A DNA stretch of 64,000 nt from Gluconobacter sp. Gdi (GTDB lineage: Bacteria; Pseudomonadota; Alphaproteobacteria; Acetobacterales; Acetobacteraceae), in the NCBI RefSeq assembly GCF_014132155.1, contig NZ_BLJQ01000005.1, positions 124,001 through 188,000 of the forward strand, given 5' to 3'. Positions 15,994 to 24,317 of this stretch are shown here, piece after piece. The first letter of the stretch is position 1. Every line of letters starts with the position of its first letter. A program made the translations under genes and the position numbers. A model generated the notes under the pieces. That model was given only the letters and a program-made list of their open reading frames with translations. It was not told the DNA's origin and made no database searches.

Positions 15994-16823
15994 CCTGGCT
16001 TCGCACGAACAGGAGCCTAATTGCTGGAAGTGCCCTTCTTCTGGCGTGCCTTGTCCCAGCAACACTTACATGGATCTGGCGGGGTGGCCGCTCTCCTCTG
16101 ATTGATATCGCGCATCGTTACGCTCCGATTTCTTTCTCTCACCCACTGGGAACGGACCCGTTCGGACGTGACATTGCGAGTTATGTCCTGACAGGGGCTT
16201 TCAACAGCACGGTAATCGCCGTGATTGCGGTGACACTTGCGACAGTCATTGGGACAGCCTTGGGGCTCGTTGCGGCTTACGGCGGTTTGCGCGGCAAAGC
16301 CGTGATGAGCACAGCAGATCTGGGGCTGGCTTTTCCCCCTATTCTGATTGCCGCCATGCTCGTCACAGCGCAAGGCGCCTCTGCCACTGGCGAAATTCTT
16401 GCTATTGCACTTTTCGGCATCCCAGCCCAGATCCGGATTACCCGACAGGCCGCACACTCCATTCTTGTGCTCGATTACATTGCAGCCGCCCGCATGGCAG
16501 GACTTAACTCAATCGATACGATCCTTCGCCATGTTCTTCCGAACATCGCGCCTATCCTGATCGTTCATGCCTCGACCTCTCTGGCGTTGGCCATTCTCTC
16601 AGAAGCCGGCCTATCCTACCTAGGGCTTGGGGCACCGCCCCCTCAGCCGGATCTGGGACGAACGCTCGCATCTTATCAAATCCATATTTTTGACCATCCC
16701 CTGCTTGTTGCAATTCCGGGTGTAACCGTGATGGTTCTGGTGCTCGGGTTTAATCTGCTTGGCGACGGCCTGCGTGACCTTCTGGAGCGCCCTTTCAATC
16801 GACTGAAAGGACAGCCGTCATGA
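15990..16823 (+). CDS. Peptide-type ABC transporter permease (DppC-like)
   Basis: A 277-residue inner-membrane permease, second half of the channel. Typical DppC features are the short N-terminal helix, HPLGTDPFGRDIASYVLTGA, the EAA loop ARMAGLNSIDTILRHVLPNI and the C-terminal SEAGLSYLGLGAPPPQPDLG motif. It starts by a 4-base overlap with the DppB-like gene and ends by one with the ATPase gene. It acts with the two ATP-binding proteins that follow. Confidence 0.92.
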   Translation: MTWLRTNRSLIAGSALLLACLVPATLTWIWRGGRSPLIDIAHRYAPISFSHPLGTDPFGRDIASYVLTGAFNSTVIAVIAVTLATVIGTALGLVAAYGGLRGKAVMSTADLGLAFPPILIAAMLVTAQGASATGEILAIALFGIPAQIRITRQAAHSILVLDYIAAARMAGLNSIDTILRHVLPNIAPILIVHASTSLALAILSEAGLSYLGLGAPPPQPDLGRTLASYQIHIFDHPLLVAIPGVTVMVLVLGFNLLGDGLRDLLERPFNRLKGQPS

Positions 16824-17653
16824 GCCGCCTTCTTTCCGTTCAAAATTTGTCAGTTCGTGCTGGCTCCGCAGCCATTTTGCACCCTTTGTCCTTCACCATA
16901 AACGCTGGTGAAACGGTCGCTGTCACGGGAGAATCTGGTTCGGGAAAATCCACGCTTGCCCGTACGCTTATGGGATTGCTCCCCGATGGCTTTGAAACGT
17001 CAGGTCAGGCTCTGTTTGAAGAGCAGAACCTCATTTCTCTTCCGGAGCACCAGTTTCGAAGCCTGCGCGGTCAGAAGGTTGCCATGGTTTTTCAGGAGCC
17101 CATGACCGCGCTTAACCCAATCCGGCGGATTGGTCAGCAAATCGGGGATACGTTCCGACTGCACACCGCCATGACAGGTCGCGAAATCAAAGAGGCCGTT
17201 CATCAGCTTCTGGATCGTGTTGGCCTCAATCGCGCAGGGGTTTCAGCCAGCGACTACCCTCACACGCTGTCAGGCGGTCAGCGACAGCGTGTGCTCTTGG
17301 CTATCGCAATCGCATGCAAACCAGCACTGCTGATTGCTGACGAGTTCACAACCGCACTGGATAGCCAGACCCAAGCCGAGGTCATGGATCTGGTCCAGGA
17401 TCTCGCTTCTGAAAATCAGATGGCCATTCTAATGATTTCCCATGATCTGGGCCTGATCCGCCATAAAGCCCGTCATGTTCTGGTTCTTCAACACGGGACA
17501 CTCGTGGAAAGCGCAAAGACGGAAACACTTTTTTCAGCACCTCAGCACCCATACACGCGTGCTTTACTGAGCATGTCCCTGCACGGAGTGAACCATCCGC
17601 CGCTGACACGCCTTCCAGTGCCAGAAAAACTGGCGTCTGGGGTGGAGCCATGA
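16820..17653 (+). CDS. Peptide-type ABC transporter ATP-binding protein (DppD-like)
   Basis: A 277-residue cytoplasmic ATPase. Walker A is GESGSGKST (about residues 37-45), the Q-loop is MVFQEPMTALNP, the signature is LSGGQRQRVLLA, Walker B is LLIADEFTTALD and the switch His is in MISHDLGL. The residue after the catalytic Glu of Walker B is Phe where relatives nearly always have Pro; the D and E themselves are kept. It energises import through the DppB/DppC-like pair and is coupled by 4-base overlaps to both neighbours. Confidence 0.92.
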   Translation: MSRLLSVQNLSVRAGSAAILHPLSFTINAGETVAVTGESGSGKSTLARTLMGLLPDGFETSGQALFEEQNLISLPEHQFRSLRGQKVAMVFQEPMTALNPIRRIGQQIGDTFRLHTAMTGREIKEAVHQLLDRVGLNRAGVSASDYPHTLSGGQRQRVLLAIAIACKPALLIADEFTTALDSQTQAEVMDLVQDLASENQMAILMISHDLGLIRHKARHVLVLQHGTLVESAKTETLFSAPQHPYTRALLSMSLHGVNHPPLTRLPVPEKLASGVEP

Positions 17654-18426
17654 GCCATCTTCTGGAAGCCATGAATATCCGGTACGATGTCGCAGGCTGG
17701 GGAACATCGCTGTTTCGCCCCCAGAAACTGAAGAGCATTCTACAAGATGTCTCGCTTCACGTAGATAAGGGCGAAACACTGGGGCTCATTGGGTCCTCAG
17801 GGAGCGGAAAATCCACGTTGGCTCGTATCCTAACGGGTTTAGTCGGTGCTAAAAGTGGCCAGATCTTCTTTGAAGAACAGGATATTACGTCCATCACCGG
17901 CGCTGCCCGACACCGCTTCAGACCACACATCCAGATGATTTTCCAGGACCCCCAAGGAGCTCTGGACCCTCGGCAAACCGTTGAAAAAATCGTCGCAGAA
18001 CCTCTTTATCAGACCGGTTTGAATGCTGAAGAGAGGAATCGCCGTGTTCTTGACGTTCTGGCCGACGTGGCTCTGCCGGAAGACGCCATCAGCCGCTATC
18101 CAAGGGAATTTTCGGGTGGCCAGAGACAGCGTATCGCAATCGCCCGTGCGCTTGTAACCCGGCCTGATGTTATCGTGGCAGACGAGGCTGTTTCGGCGCT
18201 GGACGTCTCCACTCAAGCCATCGTTCTGAACCTTCTGCTGGATCTGCAAGAGCGTCATGGGTTGTCATATATTTTTGTTAGCCATGACTTGGCTGTAATC
18301 CGACACATTTCACATCGTATTGCTGTTTTAGATGGTGGGAGAATTGTCGAAACGGGGCCTACAGCGGACGTTTTGACGCACCCTCAACACCCGACAACCC
18401 GTGCCCTCATTAACGCTAGCCTCTGA
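17650..18426 (+). CDS. Peptide-type ABC transporter ATP-binding protein (DppF-like)
   Basis: A 258-residue partner ATPase. It has Walker A GSSGSGKST, Q-loop MIFQDPQGALDPRQTV, signature FSGGQRQRIAIARAL, Walker B VIVADEAVSALD and H-loop FVSHDLAVI. The C-terminus ends shortly after HPQHPTTRALI, a little shorter than many DppF/OppF proteins. It completes a five-component importer (binding protein, two permeases, two ATPases) encoded without gaps. The peptidase gene follows after about 13 bases. Confidence 0.92.
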   Translation: MSHLLEAMNIRYDVAGWGTSLFRPQKLKSILQDVSLHVDKGETLGLIGSSGSGKSTLARILTGLVGAKSGQIFFEEQDITSITGAARHRFRPHIQMIFQDPQGALDPRQTVEKIVAEPLYQTGLNAEERNRRVLDVLADVALPEDAISRYPREFSGGQRQRIAIARALVTRPDVIVADEAVSALDVSTQAIVLNLLLDLQERHGLSYIFVSHDLAVIRHISHRIAVLDGGRIVETGPTADVLTHPQHPTTRALINASL

Positions 18427-18439
18427 AATCACACCCGCC

Positions 18440-19468
18440 ATGACTTCCAGAATCCGCCATAATCTCATCACGGACATTCCCGGTATTCGCGTCGGGAATG
18501 TGCGCAATGTTCAACAAAGAACTGGCGTGACGGCGCTTGTGTTCGACCGGCCAGTTGTCGCTTCAGGCAGCTTTCTTGGCGGAGCCCCTGCACTTCGGGA
18601 AAATGCGCTTCTGGAGCCAGAAATGCTGGTGGATGGCATTCACGCCATCGCGCTCTCCGGTGGATCGACGTATGGTCTGGATGCAACCGCCGGCGTGCAG
18701 GCATGGCTGAGAGAAGAGTTTGACGCTCTTCCCACGCCAGACGGCCAGGTCCGCGTGCCTATTGTGGTGCAGGCCAGTCTTTTTGACCTTGTAAACGGCG
18801 GCGATAAGGACTGGGGGCGATACTCGCCTTATGCGGAACTGGGCTATCAGGCCGCACAAACAGCATCTCACGGTCCCTTCGAACTAGGGACCGAAGGCGC
18901 CGGAACGGGCGCAACCACTGCGACCGTAAGAGGGGGACTTGGATCAGCCAGCGCCATAACCTCCAGCGGGCACACGGTCGCAGCGCTTATGGTCGTCAAT
19001 GCTGTCGGAACGGCCACGATTGGAGACGGACCGCACTTCTGGAGCGCGCCTTTCGAACAAGGTGAGGAGTTCGGAGGGCACGGCTTCCCGCCACATCTGA
19101 CAGCAGATGACCTCAAACTCCGCATGAAGCCGAATTACGTCGCTGGAACCACAATCGGCGTTATTGCCACTGATGCTACCCTGACGAAAGCGCAAGCCAA
19201 ACGCTTGGCCATTCTGGCGCAGGATGGCGTCGCACGTGGCGTTTTCCCCGCGCATCTTCCGCAGGACGGAGACGCAGTGTTCGGCATCGCTACAGGCGAT
19301 GCACCCGCGCCCGCTTCCATTGAGGAGTGGACCGAAATTCTGCATACGGCCACACAGGTCACAGCCCGAGCGATCGCGCGCGGCGTTTATGAGGCATCGC
19401 CCTTGCCAGGCGAGCCCACTCGCCCCACGTGGCAGGAACGTTTTGGGAGGAATACCAACCATGACTGA
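18440..19468 (+). CDS. P1 family (DmpA-like) aminopeptidase/amidohydrolase
   Basis: A 342-residue member of the DmpA/L-aminopeptidase D-esterase family, self-processing Ntn-type hydrolases that cleave N-terminal amino acids, including D- or beta-residues, from small peptides and amides. Visible motifs are HNLITDIPGIRVGNV, the Gly-rich ALSGGSTYGLDATAGV, GTEGAGTGATTATVRGGLGS, and AGTTIGVIATDATL, where a Thr would be the candidate nucleophile. ATG 18440 is chosen by homology to the usual beginning of the family. A GTG at 18401 inside the previous gene is possible. No signal peptide is apparent, so it probably acts in the cytoplasm on what the ABC importer brings in. The stop overlaps the hydrolase start. 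Confidence 0.85.
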   Translation: MTSRIRHNLITDIPGIRVGNVRNVQQRTGVTALVFDRPVVASGSFLGGAPALRENALLEPEMLVDGIHAIALSGGSTYGLDATAGVQAWLREEFDALPTPDGQVRVPIVVQASLFDLVNGGDKDWGRYSPYAELGYQAAQTASHGPFELGTEGAGTGATTATVRGGLGSASAITSSGHTVAALMVVNAVGTATIGDGPHFWSAPFEQGEEFGGHGFPPHLTADDLKLRMKPNYVAGTTIGVIATDATLTKAQAKRLAILAQDGVARGVFPAHLPQDGDAVFGIATGDAPAPASIEEWTEILHTATQVTARAIARGVYEASPLPGEPTRPTWQERFGRNTNHD

Positions 19469-20324
19469 GACACTTCCACCAGCAGAAACATTCTTCCGCG
19501 TTCCAGGCCGCAGGCTTGCCGTCTCTTCAAAACAGGCTGGAAGCGACACAACGCTTTTTTTCGTGCACGGATTGGGCGGGAACCGTCAGCAGTGGCGGCT
19601 GCAGTGGGCCCGGTTTTCCAAAGAGCCCGTCAATCTCGTCGCATGGGATGCGCTTGGACATGGCGAGAGTGCGCGCTCCAAGCACGAACAGGTTTTTGCC
19701 AGTCGGTTTTCTGTACAAGATCTGGCCGCTGTTCTGGCTGCTTTCCCTTCGCGCAAACGCATCATCGTCGCTCATTCCTTCGGGTGCCGCATCACGTTGG
19801 AATGGATTTCCGGACTACTTGCTGCTGGAGATGACATACCCGTTGATGGCCTCATTCTGTTGGGTCCGGCATCTCTTGCCCCGTCACTGAAGGGGCCGAT
19901 GTTTGGAAACTGGATGGACCGACTGCCCTTCTGGCTTGCCTCGTTTGCAAGACCGGCTTTACAGGCGCGCTTCGAAAAGCTCGCATGGGCTCCAGACGTA
20001 GATCCAGAGATACTCAAAACCGAGCGTCAGGCGACGAAGCGCAACAGCCTGTTCATGATCAATGCTGTCCGTTCAGGTGCGGCCCCGGTCAATACGGAAA
20101 TCCTGCGCCGTTTTGACAAACCCGTGCATATTCTTGCAGGTCAGAACGATGGCATCGTACCCCTGACGGAAGTCAAGAAAGTGCATGATTTTCTCCCCAA
20201 CAGCACCTTGGATATCCTGCCAGCCTGTGGTCATCAAATCATGCTGGAACAGCCTGTTATCGTAAACCAGTACATTGAAAAAGAACTTCAGCGACTTTCC
20301 TCCTCTCCGGGAGAGGCGCCATGA
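19461..20324 (+). CDS. Alpha/beta hydrolase
   Basis: A 287-residue alpha/beta-fold hydrolase. The oxyanion loop is FFVHGLGGNRQQW, the nucleophile elbow is VAHSFGC (Ser), the acid is in NDGIVPLTEV (Asp) and the histidine is in CGHQIMLEQP. These fit esterases, C-C hydrolases and similar enzymes; sequence does not fix the reaction. GGGAGG precedes ATG 19461 and the gene overlaps the peptidase gene by 8 bases. Its end overlaps the TPR gene as ATGA. A longer in-frame reading from 19224 lies inside the peptidase gene and is not the start. It probably performs a hydrolytic step in the same degradation route. Confidence 0.87.
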   Translation: MTETLPPAETFFRVPGRRLAVSSKQAGSDTTLFFVHGLGGNRQQWRLQWARFSKEPVNLVAWDALGHGESARSKHEQVFASRFSVQDLAAVLAAFPSRKRIIVAHSFGCRITLEWISGLLAAGDDIPVDGLILLGPASLAPSLKGPMFGNWMDRLPFWLASFARPALQARFEKLAWAPDVDPEILKTERQATKRNSLFMINAVRSGAAPVNTEILRRFDKPVHILAGQNDGIVPLTEVKKVHDFLPNSTLDILPACGHQIMLEQPVIVNQYIEKELQRLSSSPGEAP

Positions 20325-21532
20325 CTCAGGACGTTCTGAACAACGATATTTCTGCTGACCAAGCGTCTACGATCGCTGGCATCAATGATTTTATCCTTGG
20401 TTACCTTGGATATGACCTGCGTCTGGTCAAAATTCTCGAAGTTGCAGACCAGTCAGAAGACTGCCTGGCGAACACCTATGCCGGGCTGCTCTGGATGCTG
20501 TCTGAAACAGGTGATGTCCCCTCAGAAGCGCGCCGATATCATGAACGCGCAGCTCAATCCGTTACGAGTGCCCTTCCGCGTGAAAAGCTTCTGTTTTCAG
20601 TTCTGGAGGCCTCTATTGGTGAGGACCCAGAGGCTATTATTCGCCTGACAGATTGTATTCTCGCCCAGTGGCCGCGCGATCTGGTGACGCTGAAACTTCG
20701 GCAGTACCACGATTTCATCCGGGGTCGCTTTGAGGACATGCTGGCCGTTGCGTTACGCAGCGAAGATGCCGCCGGAGACGTTGCCGCCCTCCACGGTATG
20801 CTGGCTTTTGCCTATGAGCAGTGCCACGATTTGCCTGCCGCTGAGCGTTCTGCCCGCACAGCTCTTGCCATGGATCCATCGGAGCCGTGGGCCCAACATG
20901 CCCTTGCTCATGTTTTCCTGACGCAGGGACGCATTGATGAAGGTACTGCGTTTCTTGAAGAGCGGTCTACTGGCTGGAAAACGCTCACTTCCTTCATGGA
21001 CACCCACCTATGGTGGCATCTGGCTCTCTTTTACCTTGCACGCAATCGGGTAAGCGACGCTGTTTCAGTTTATGACCAGCATTGCTGGACCAGAGAACGC
21101 AGCTTCTCACAGGATCAGGTTGGCGCAGTATCCCTTCTGGTCCGTCTGGAGCTGGCGGGAGCTGATGTCGAGGACCGATGGACGGACCTGGCGAACTGGC
21201 TCGCTTCACGGCAGGACGATGTCAGTCAGCCCTTTCTGACCCTGCAATATCTTTACGGACTACTTCGCGCCCATCGTCCGGAAGGGCAGCATCTGCTGCG
21301 ACGTATCGAGGGCCTCTCCGGGCAAAACCTGCCAGACCAGCGAGCATGGGATCTGGTAGGCATTCCTTTAGGCCGTGGGCTGAACGCCTATCTTCACAAT
21401 GAAAATGCTTCAGCCCTGCTCTCTTTCAACGCTGCGCTTCCTCACTTGCAGGACATTGGTGGCAGCCACGCCCAGAGAGACCTTTTCATTCAAATCCATC
21501 AGGACCTGAAGCGGCGCATGTCCCAGGCTTAA
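20321..21532 (+). CDS. TTC38-like tetratricopeptide repeat protein
   Basis: A 403-residue, predicted all-helical cytoplasmic protein without signal or membrane segments. It contains TPR-like helix pairs, clearest at about residues 150-215 (HGMLAFAYEQCHDLPAAERSARTALAMDPSEPW...ALAHVFLTQGRIDEG). The HLWWHLALFYLARNRVSDAV stretch and the C-terminal GGSHAQRDLFIQI are reminiscent of the tetratricopeptide repeat 38 (TTC38) family, whose function is unknown. It is the last gene of the LLM/ABC/peptidase operon, coupled by ATGA to the hydrolase. It may scaffold or regulate the enzymes. Its stop directly abuts the stop of the convergent second LLM gene, and both stops lie in a small GGCTT/AAGCC hairpin. 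Confidence 0.7.
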   Translation: MTQDVLNNDISADQASTIAGINDFILGYLGYDLRLVKILEVADQSEDCLANTYAGLLWMLSETGDVPSEARRYHERAAQSVTSALPREKLLFSVLEASIGEDPEAIIRLTDCILAQWPRDLVTLKLRQYHDFIRGRFEDMLAVALRSEDAAGDVAALHGMLAFAYEQCHDLPAAERSARTALAMDPSEPWAQHALAHVFLTQGRIDEGTAFLEERSTGWKTLTSFMDTHLWWHLALFYLARNRVSDAVSVYDQHCWTRERSFSQDQVGAVSLLVRLELAGADVEDRWTDLANWLASRQDDVSQPFLTLQYLYGLLRAHRPEGQHLLRRIEGLSGQNLPDQRAWDLVGIPLGRGLNAYLHNENASALLSFNAALPHLQDIGGSHAQRDLFIQIHQDLKRRMSQA

Positions 21533-22531
21533 TCAAGCCCCCACGTCTGCCTTGATCCTGGCTGTAATTTCAAGCGAGCGCTTGCGGCTGTCCTGATCAT
21601 GAATCGGGACAGCCACCATCAGCTCGTCAGGCTTGTGGCGTTCCAAAAAGCGTTTCAGGTGTCCCGTCACACTCTCTCTGGACCCGGCAAACGTATAAGC
21701 CAGTGTCTGCTCAAGCAGCGCCTGCTCCTCTGCCGACCACAACGACAGGATATTGCTGACAGGAGGCGGAAACGCGATAGGCCGTCCGCGACGCAAGGCC
21801 ATGAAATACTGGTATAGTGACGTCGCCAGGCGCTTGCCATCTGCTTCCTCATCCGCTGCAATGACATTGACTGTCAGCATCACATGAGGCCGCGCGCATC
21901 TTTCGGACGGCTCAAACCGTGACCGATAGAGAGCAATGGCCTCTTCCATCTGCGCTGGCGCGAAGTGAGATGCAAAGGCGTACGGTAGCCCCAACTGGGC
22001 GGCCAGAACGGCCGAAAACAGAGACGACCCCAAAATCCAGACCGGAACGCGCAGGCCCATTCCGGGAATGGCACGTATCAAATGCGTATCTTCCGCCGCC
22101 ATGGGCTCGAAGTAATGCAGAAGCTCAACCACATCTTCCGGAAACCTGTCAGGCGCTGACGGATCGCGCCTCAGAGCACGGGCTGTTCTTTGGTCGGCAC
22201 CTGGTGCCCGGCCCAGACCCAGATCTATGCGGCCAGGAAAGAGCGTCTCCAATGTTCCAAATTGCTCTGCAACAACAAGGGGCGAGTGATTTGGGAGCAT
22301 GATTCCGCCAGAGCCCACCCGAATACGGGTCGTTGCCCCAGCCACCTGACCGATCAGAATAGCCGTTGCCGCAGACGCAATTCCCGGCATGGAATGGTGT
22401 TCAGCCAGCCAGTAGCGATGAAACCCCAGATTTTCCGCTAGCTTGGCAAAATCGATTGTATTCCTGAACGCCTCACGAGGGCCTGCGCCCCGTGTGATGA
22501 TTGAGAGATCAAGAACAGAAAACGGGATCAT
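21533..22531 (-). CDS. LLM-class flavin-dependent oxidoreductase, MsnO8-like group
   Basis: A 332-residue luciferase-like flavoprotein of the MsnO8/luciferase-family group 1. It has [89 protein letters not shown] as successive blocks. ATG 22531, preceded by AAGGACC, is preferred over an upstream GTG at 22579. It is a different subfamily from the LLM enzyme at 12243 and faces the same operon head-on. A second oxidation step on the same substrate is possible, but linkage is the only evidence. Proteins of this group are often of unknown substrate. Confidence 0.85.
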   Translation of the reverse strand: MIPFSVLDLSIITRGAGPREAFRNTIDFAKLAENLGFHRYWLAEHHSMPGIASAATAILIGQVAGATTRIRVGSGGIMLPNHSPLVVAEQFGTLETLFPGRIDLGLGRAPGADQRTARALRRDPSAPDRFPEDVVELLHYFEPMAAEDTHLIRAIPGMGLRVPVWILGSSLFSAVLAAQLGLPYAFASHFAPAQMEEAIALYRSRFEPSERCARPHVMLTVNVIAADEEADGKRLATSLYQYFMALRRGRPIAFPPPVSNILSLWSAEEQALLEQTLAYTFAGSRESVTGHLKRFLERHKPDELMVAVPIHDQDSRKRSLEITARIKADVGA

Positions 22532-22930
22532 TGTGTGGTCCTTGAGGTCAATGCGTTCAGACGTACGGCACCGTAGCACGAACCGACAAAGCCGTAGCCA
22601 TTGTCACCGTACAGACTCCTGACGCGGCACTTCACTGATGCGTTGCGTTCAAGTTCCCGTCATTCAGGCGCTTCATTACTGTCGGGTCAGGACCAAAAAA
22701 TGCAGGAATAATTTAAAAATTCACAGCTTCCATATTCTTCAACGCACGCATTTGAGCGATGGTGAAAGCCTTCTGCCGAGATCATGACGCAGACTTTACA
22801 TCCGTTCTTTGAGGCAATCGGCGTATGGGTCTGAGAAAGTTTCAGTTCTCTGCAGGAGCCTCTCACGTAACGGTTTTTTCTGGTTTCCGCTTCTGAACTG
22901 TTTCCTCGTTCTGACAGGGCTGCGTTCCAT
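22532..22930. other. Long intergenic region before the gluconate permease
   Basis: About 400 bases between two divergent genes without a convincing coding frame. It holds the promoters of the second LLM gene and of the gntP-type operon. An A/T-rich stretch lies at about 22696-22720. I found no strong inverted repeat, riboswitch or small gene with a ribosome-binding site. Minus-strand frames that reach into gntP look like shadows. Confidence 0.5.
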
Positions 22931-24271
22931 ATGACAACAACCTTTGCCATTCTGCTGGCAACAGCCGCAATCATTGCAGTCGTCGTACTCATTGCGCGTT
23001 TTCGTCTGCATCCTTTCATCGTTCTCTTCAGCGTTTCTATTCTGCTGGCTCTTTGCGCGGGTATGCCTGCGGACAAGGTTGTCGCATCATTCGAAGCCGG
23101 GGCCGGCCACGTCCTTGGGCACGTTGGCACAATCATTGCTCTCGGCACCATGCTTGGCAAAATGCTGGCTGAGTCCGGAGGCGCTGACCGGATTGCCCTG
23201 ACAATTTCAGAGCGCGCGGGTCGTCAACGGATTGACTGGGCCATGATGGTGATAGGCCTGCTTGTGGGGCTGCCAGTCTTCTTCGAAGTTGGCGTTGTCC
23301 TGCTCTTCCCGCTCGCTTTCGTTCTTGCAGCCCGAACGGAAACATCGCTGTTGCGAGTAGCTCTTCCCATGGGTGCGGCGCTTTCCGTTACACACGCCAT
23401 GATCCCGCCTCACCCGGCAACGCTGCTCGCCCTCTCGGCCTATCACGCCAACACGGGCACAACGATTTTCTGGGGCGTTCTGCTGGGAACACCGATTGCG
23501 GCCATCTCAGGCCCGCTATTTGCGCGCTTCATCAGCCCTCGTGTTCTCATCACAGAAAAGAATGCGTTGGCAGAACAGTTTGTACGGCGTGAGATCCCGA
23601 CAAACCTCCCAGGTTTTACGGTTACCGTCCTAACCATCACATGCCCCGTCATCCTGATGCTGATCGGCTCTTCCGCGGACATGTTTACGACTCCGAGAAG
23701 CGCACCAAACATGTTCCTGCACTTCATCGGCAATACGGACATTGCGCTGCTTCTGGCGACCGTCATGTCGTTTTACGTGCTGGGGCTGGCCCGTGGATTT
23801 TCGCGGGAAACCATTCTTCGCTTCACCAATGAGTGTCTTGGCCCAACGGCTCTGATCATGCTTCTGGTTGGCGCGGGCGGGGGCTTTGGTCGTGAACTCA
23901 TTGATAGCGGCGTCTCGAAAGCCATCACGGACGCGGCCGTCAGCGCGCACGTTCCACTTCTCGTGCTCGCATGGCTTCTGGCCGCGATCGTCCGCGTCGC
24001 TTGCGGATCTTCTACTGTTGCCATGAGCACGGCCTCCGGCATTGCGGGGCCAATCCTCGCGCACTCGCAGGGCGTATCGCCAGAACTTATGGCGATTGCC
24101 ACCGGCGCAGGGTCCGTGGCTTTCGGCCCCATGAACGATGCCGGCTTCTGGCAGATGAAAGAATATCTTGGCCTGACAGTGCCGCAGACAATCAAGACCT
24201 GGTCAGTTCTGGAAACGATCATTGCTGTTCTGGGACTGGTCTTCTGCGTTGGTATTTCAATGTTCATCTGA
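22931..24271 (+). CDS. gntP: Gluconate:H+ symporter, GntP family
   Basis: A 446-residue inner-membrane transporter with about 12-14 hydrophobic segments. GntP landmarks are the HPFIVLFSVSILLALCAGMP start, GTIIALGTMLGKMLAESGGA, the GLPVFFEVGVVLLFPL block, PPHPATLLALSA and the C-terminal ..CGSSTVAMSTASGIAGP and GSVAFGPMNDAGFWQMKEY. It imports gluconate or a related sugar acid with protons. The gluconate 5-dehydrogenase-like gene 46 bases downstream makes gluconate or 5-ketogluconate the likely substrate. AGGG lies 13-16 bases before ATG 22931, weak spacing. Confidence 0.88.
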   Translation: MTTTFAILLATAAIIAVVVLIARFRLHPFIVLFSVSILLALCAGMPADKVVASFEAGAGHVLGHVGTIIALGTMLGKMLAESGGADRIALTISERAGRQRIDWAMMVIGLLVGLPVFFEVGVVLLFPLAFVLAARTETSLLRVALPMGAALSVTHAMIPPHPATLLALSAYHANTGTTIFWGVLLGTPIAAISGPLFARFISPRVLITEKNALAEQFVRREIPTNLPGFTVTVLTITCPVILMLIGSSADMFTTPRSAPNMFLHFIGNTDIALLLATVMSFYVLGLARGFSRETILRFTNECLGPTALIMLLVGAGGGFGRELIDSGVSKAITDAAVSAHVPLLVLAWLLAAIVRVACGSSTVAMSTASGIAGPILAHSQGVSPELMAIATGAGSVAFGPMNDAGFWQMKEYLGLTVPQTIKTWSVLETIIAVLGLVFCVGISMFI

Positions 24272-24317
24272 TCCGCGTTTGCAGAGCGCTGACACAGTAA
24301 AGGAAGAAGGATTTTCC

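Noticed and set aside
22687-23160. 157-codon minus-strand frame reaching into the gluconate permease
   Set aside because: Mostly antisense to gntP; translation has no hydrophobic or domain pattern.
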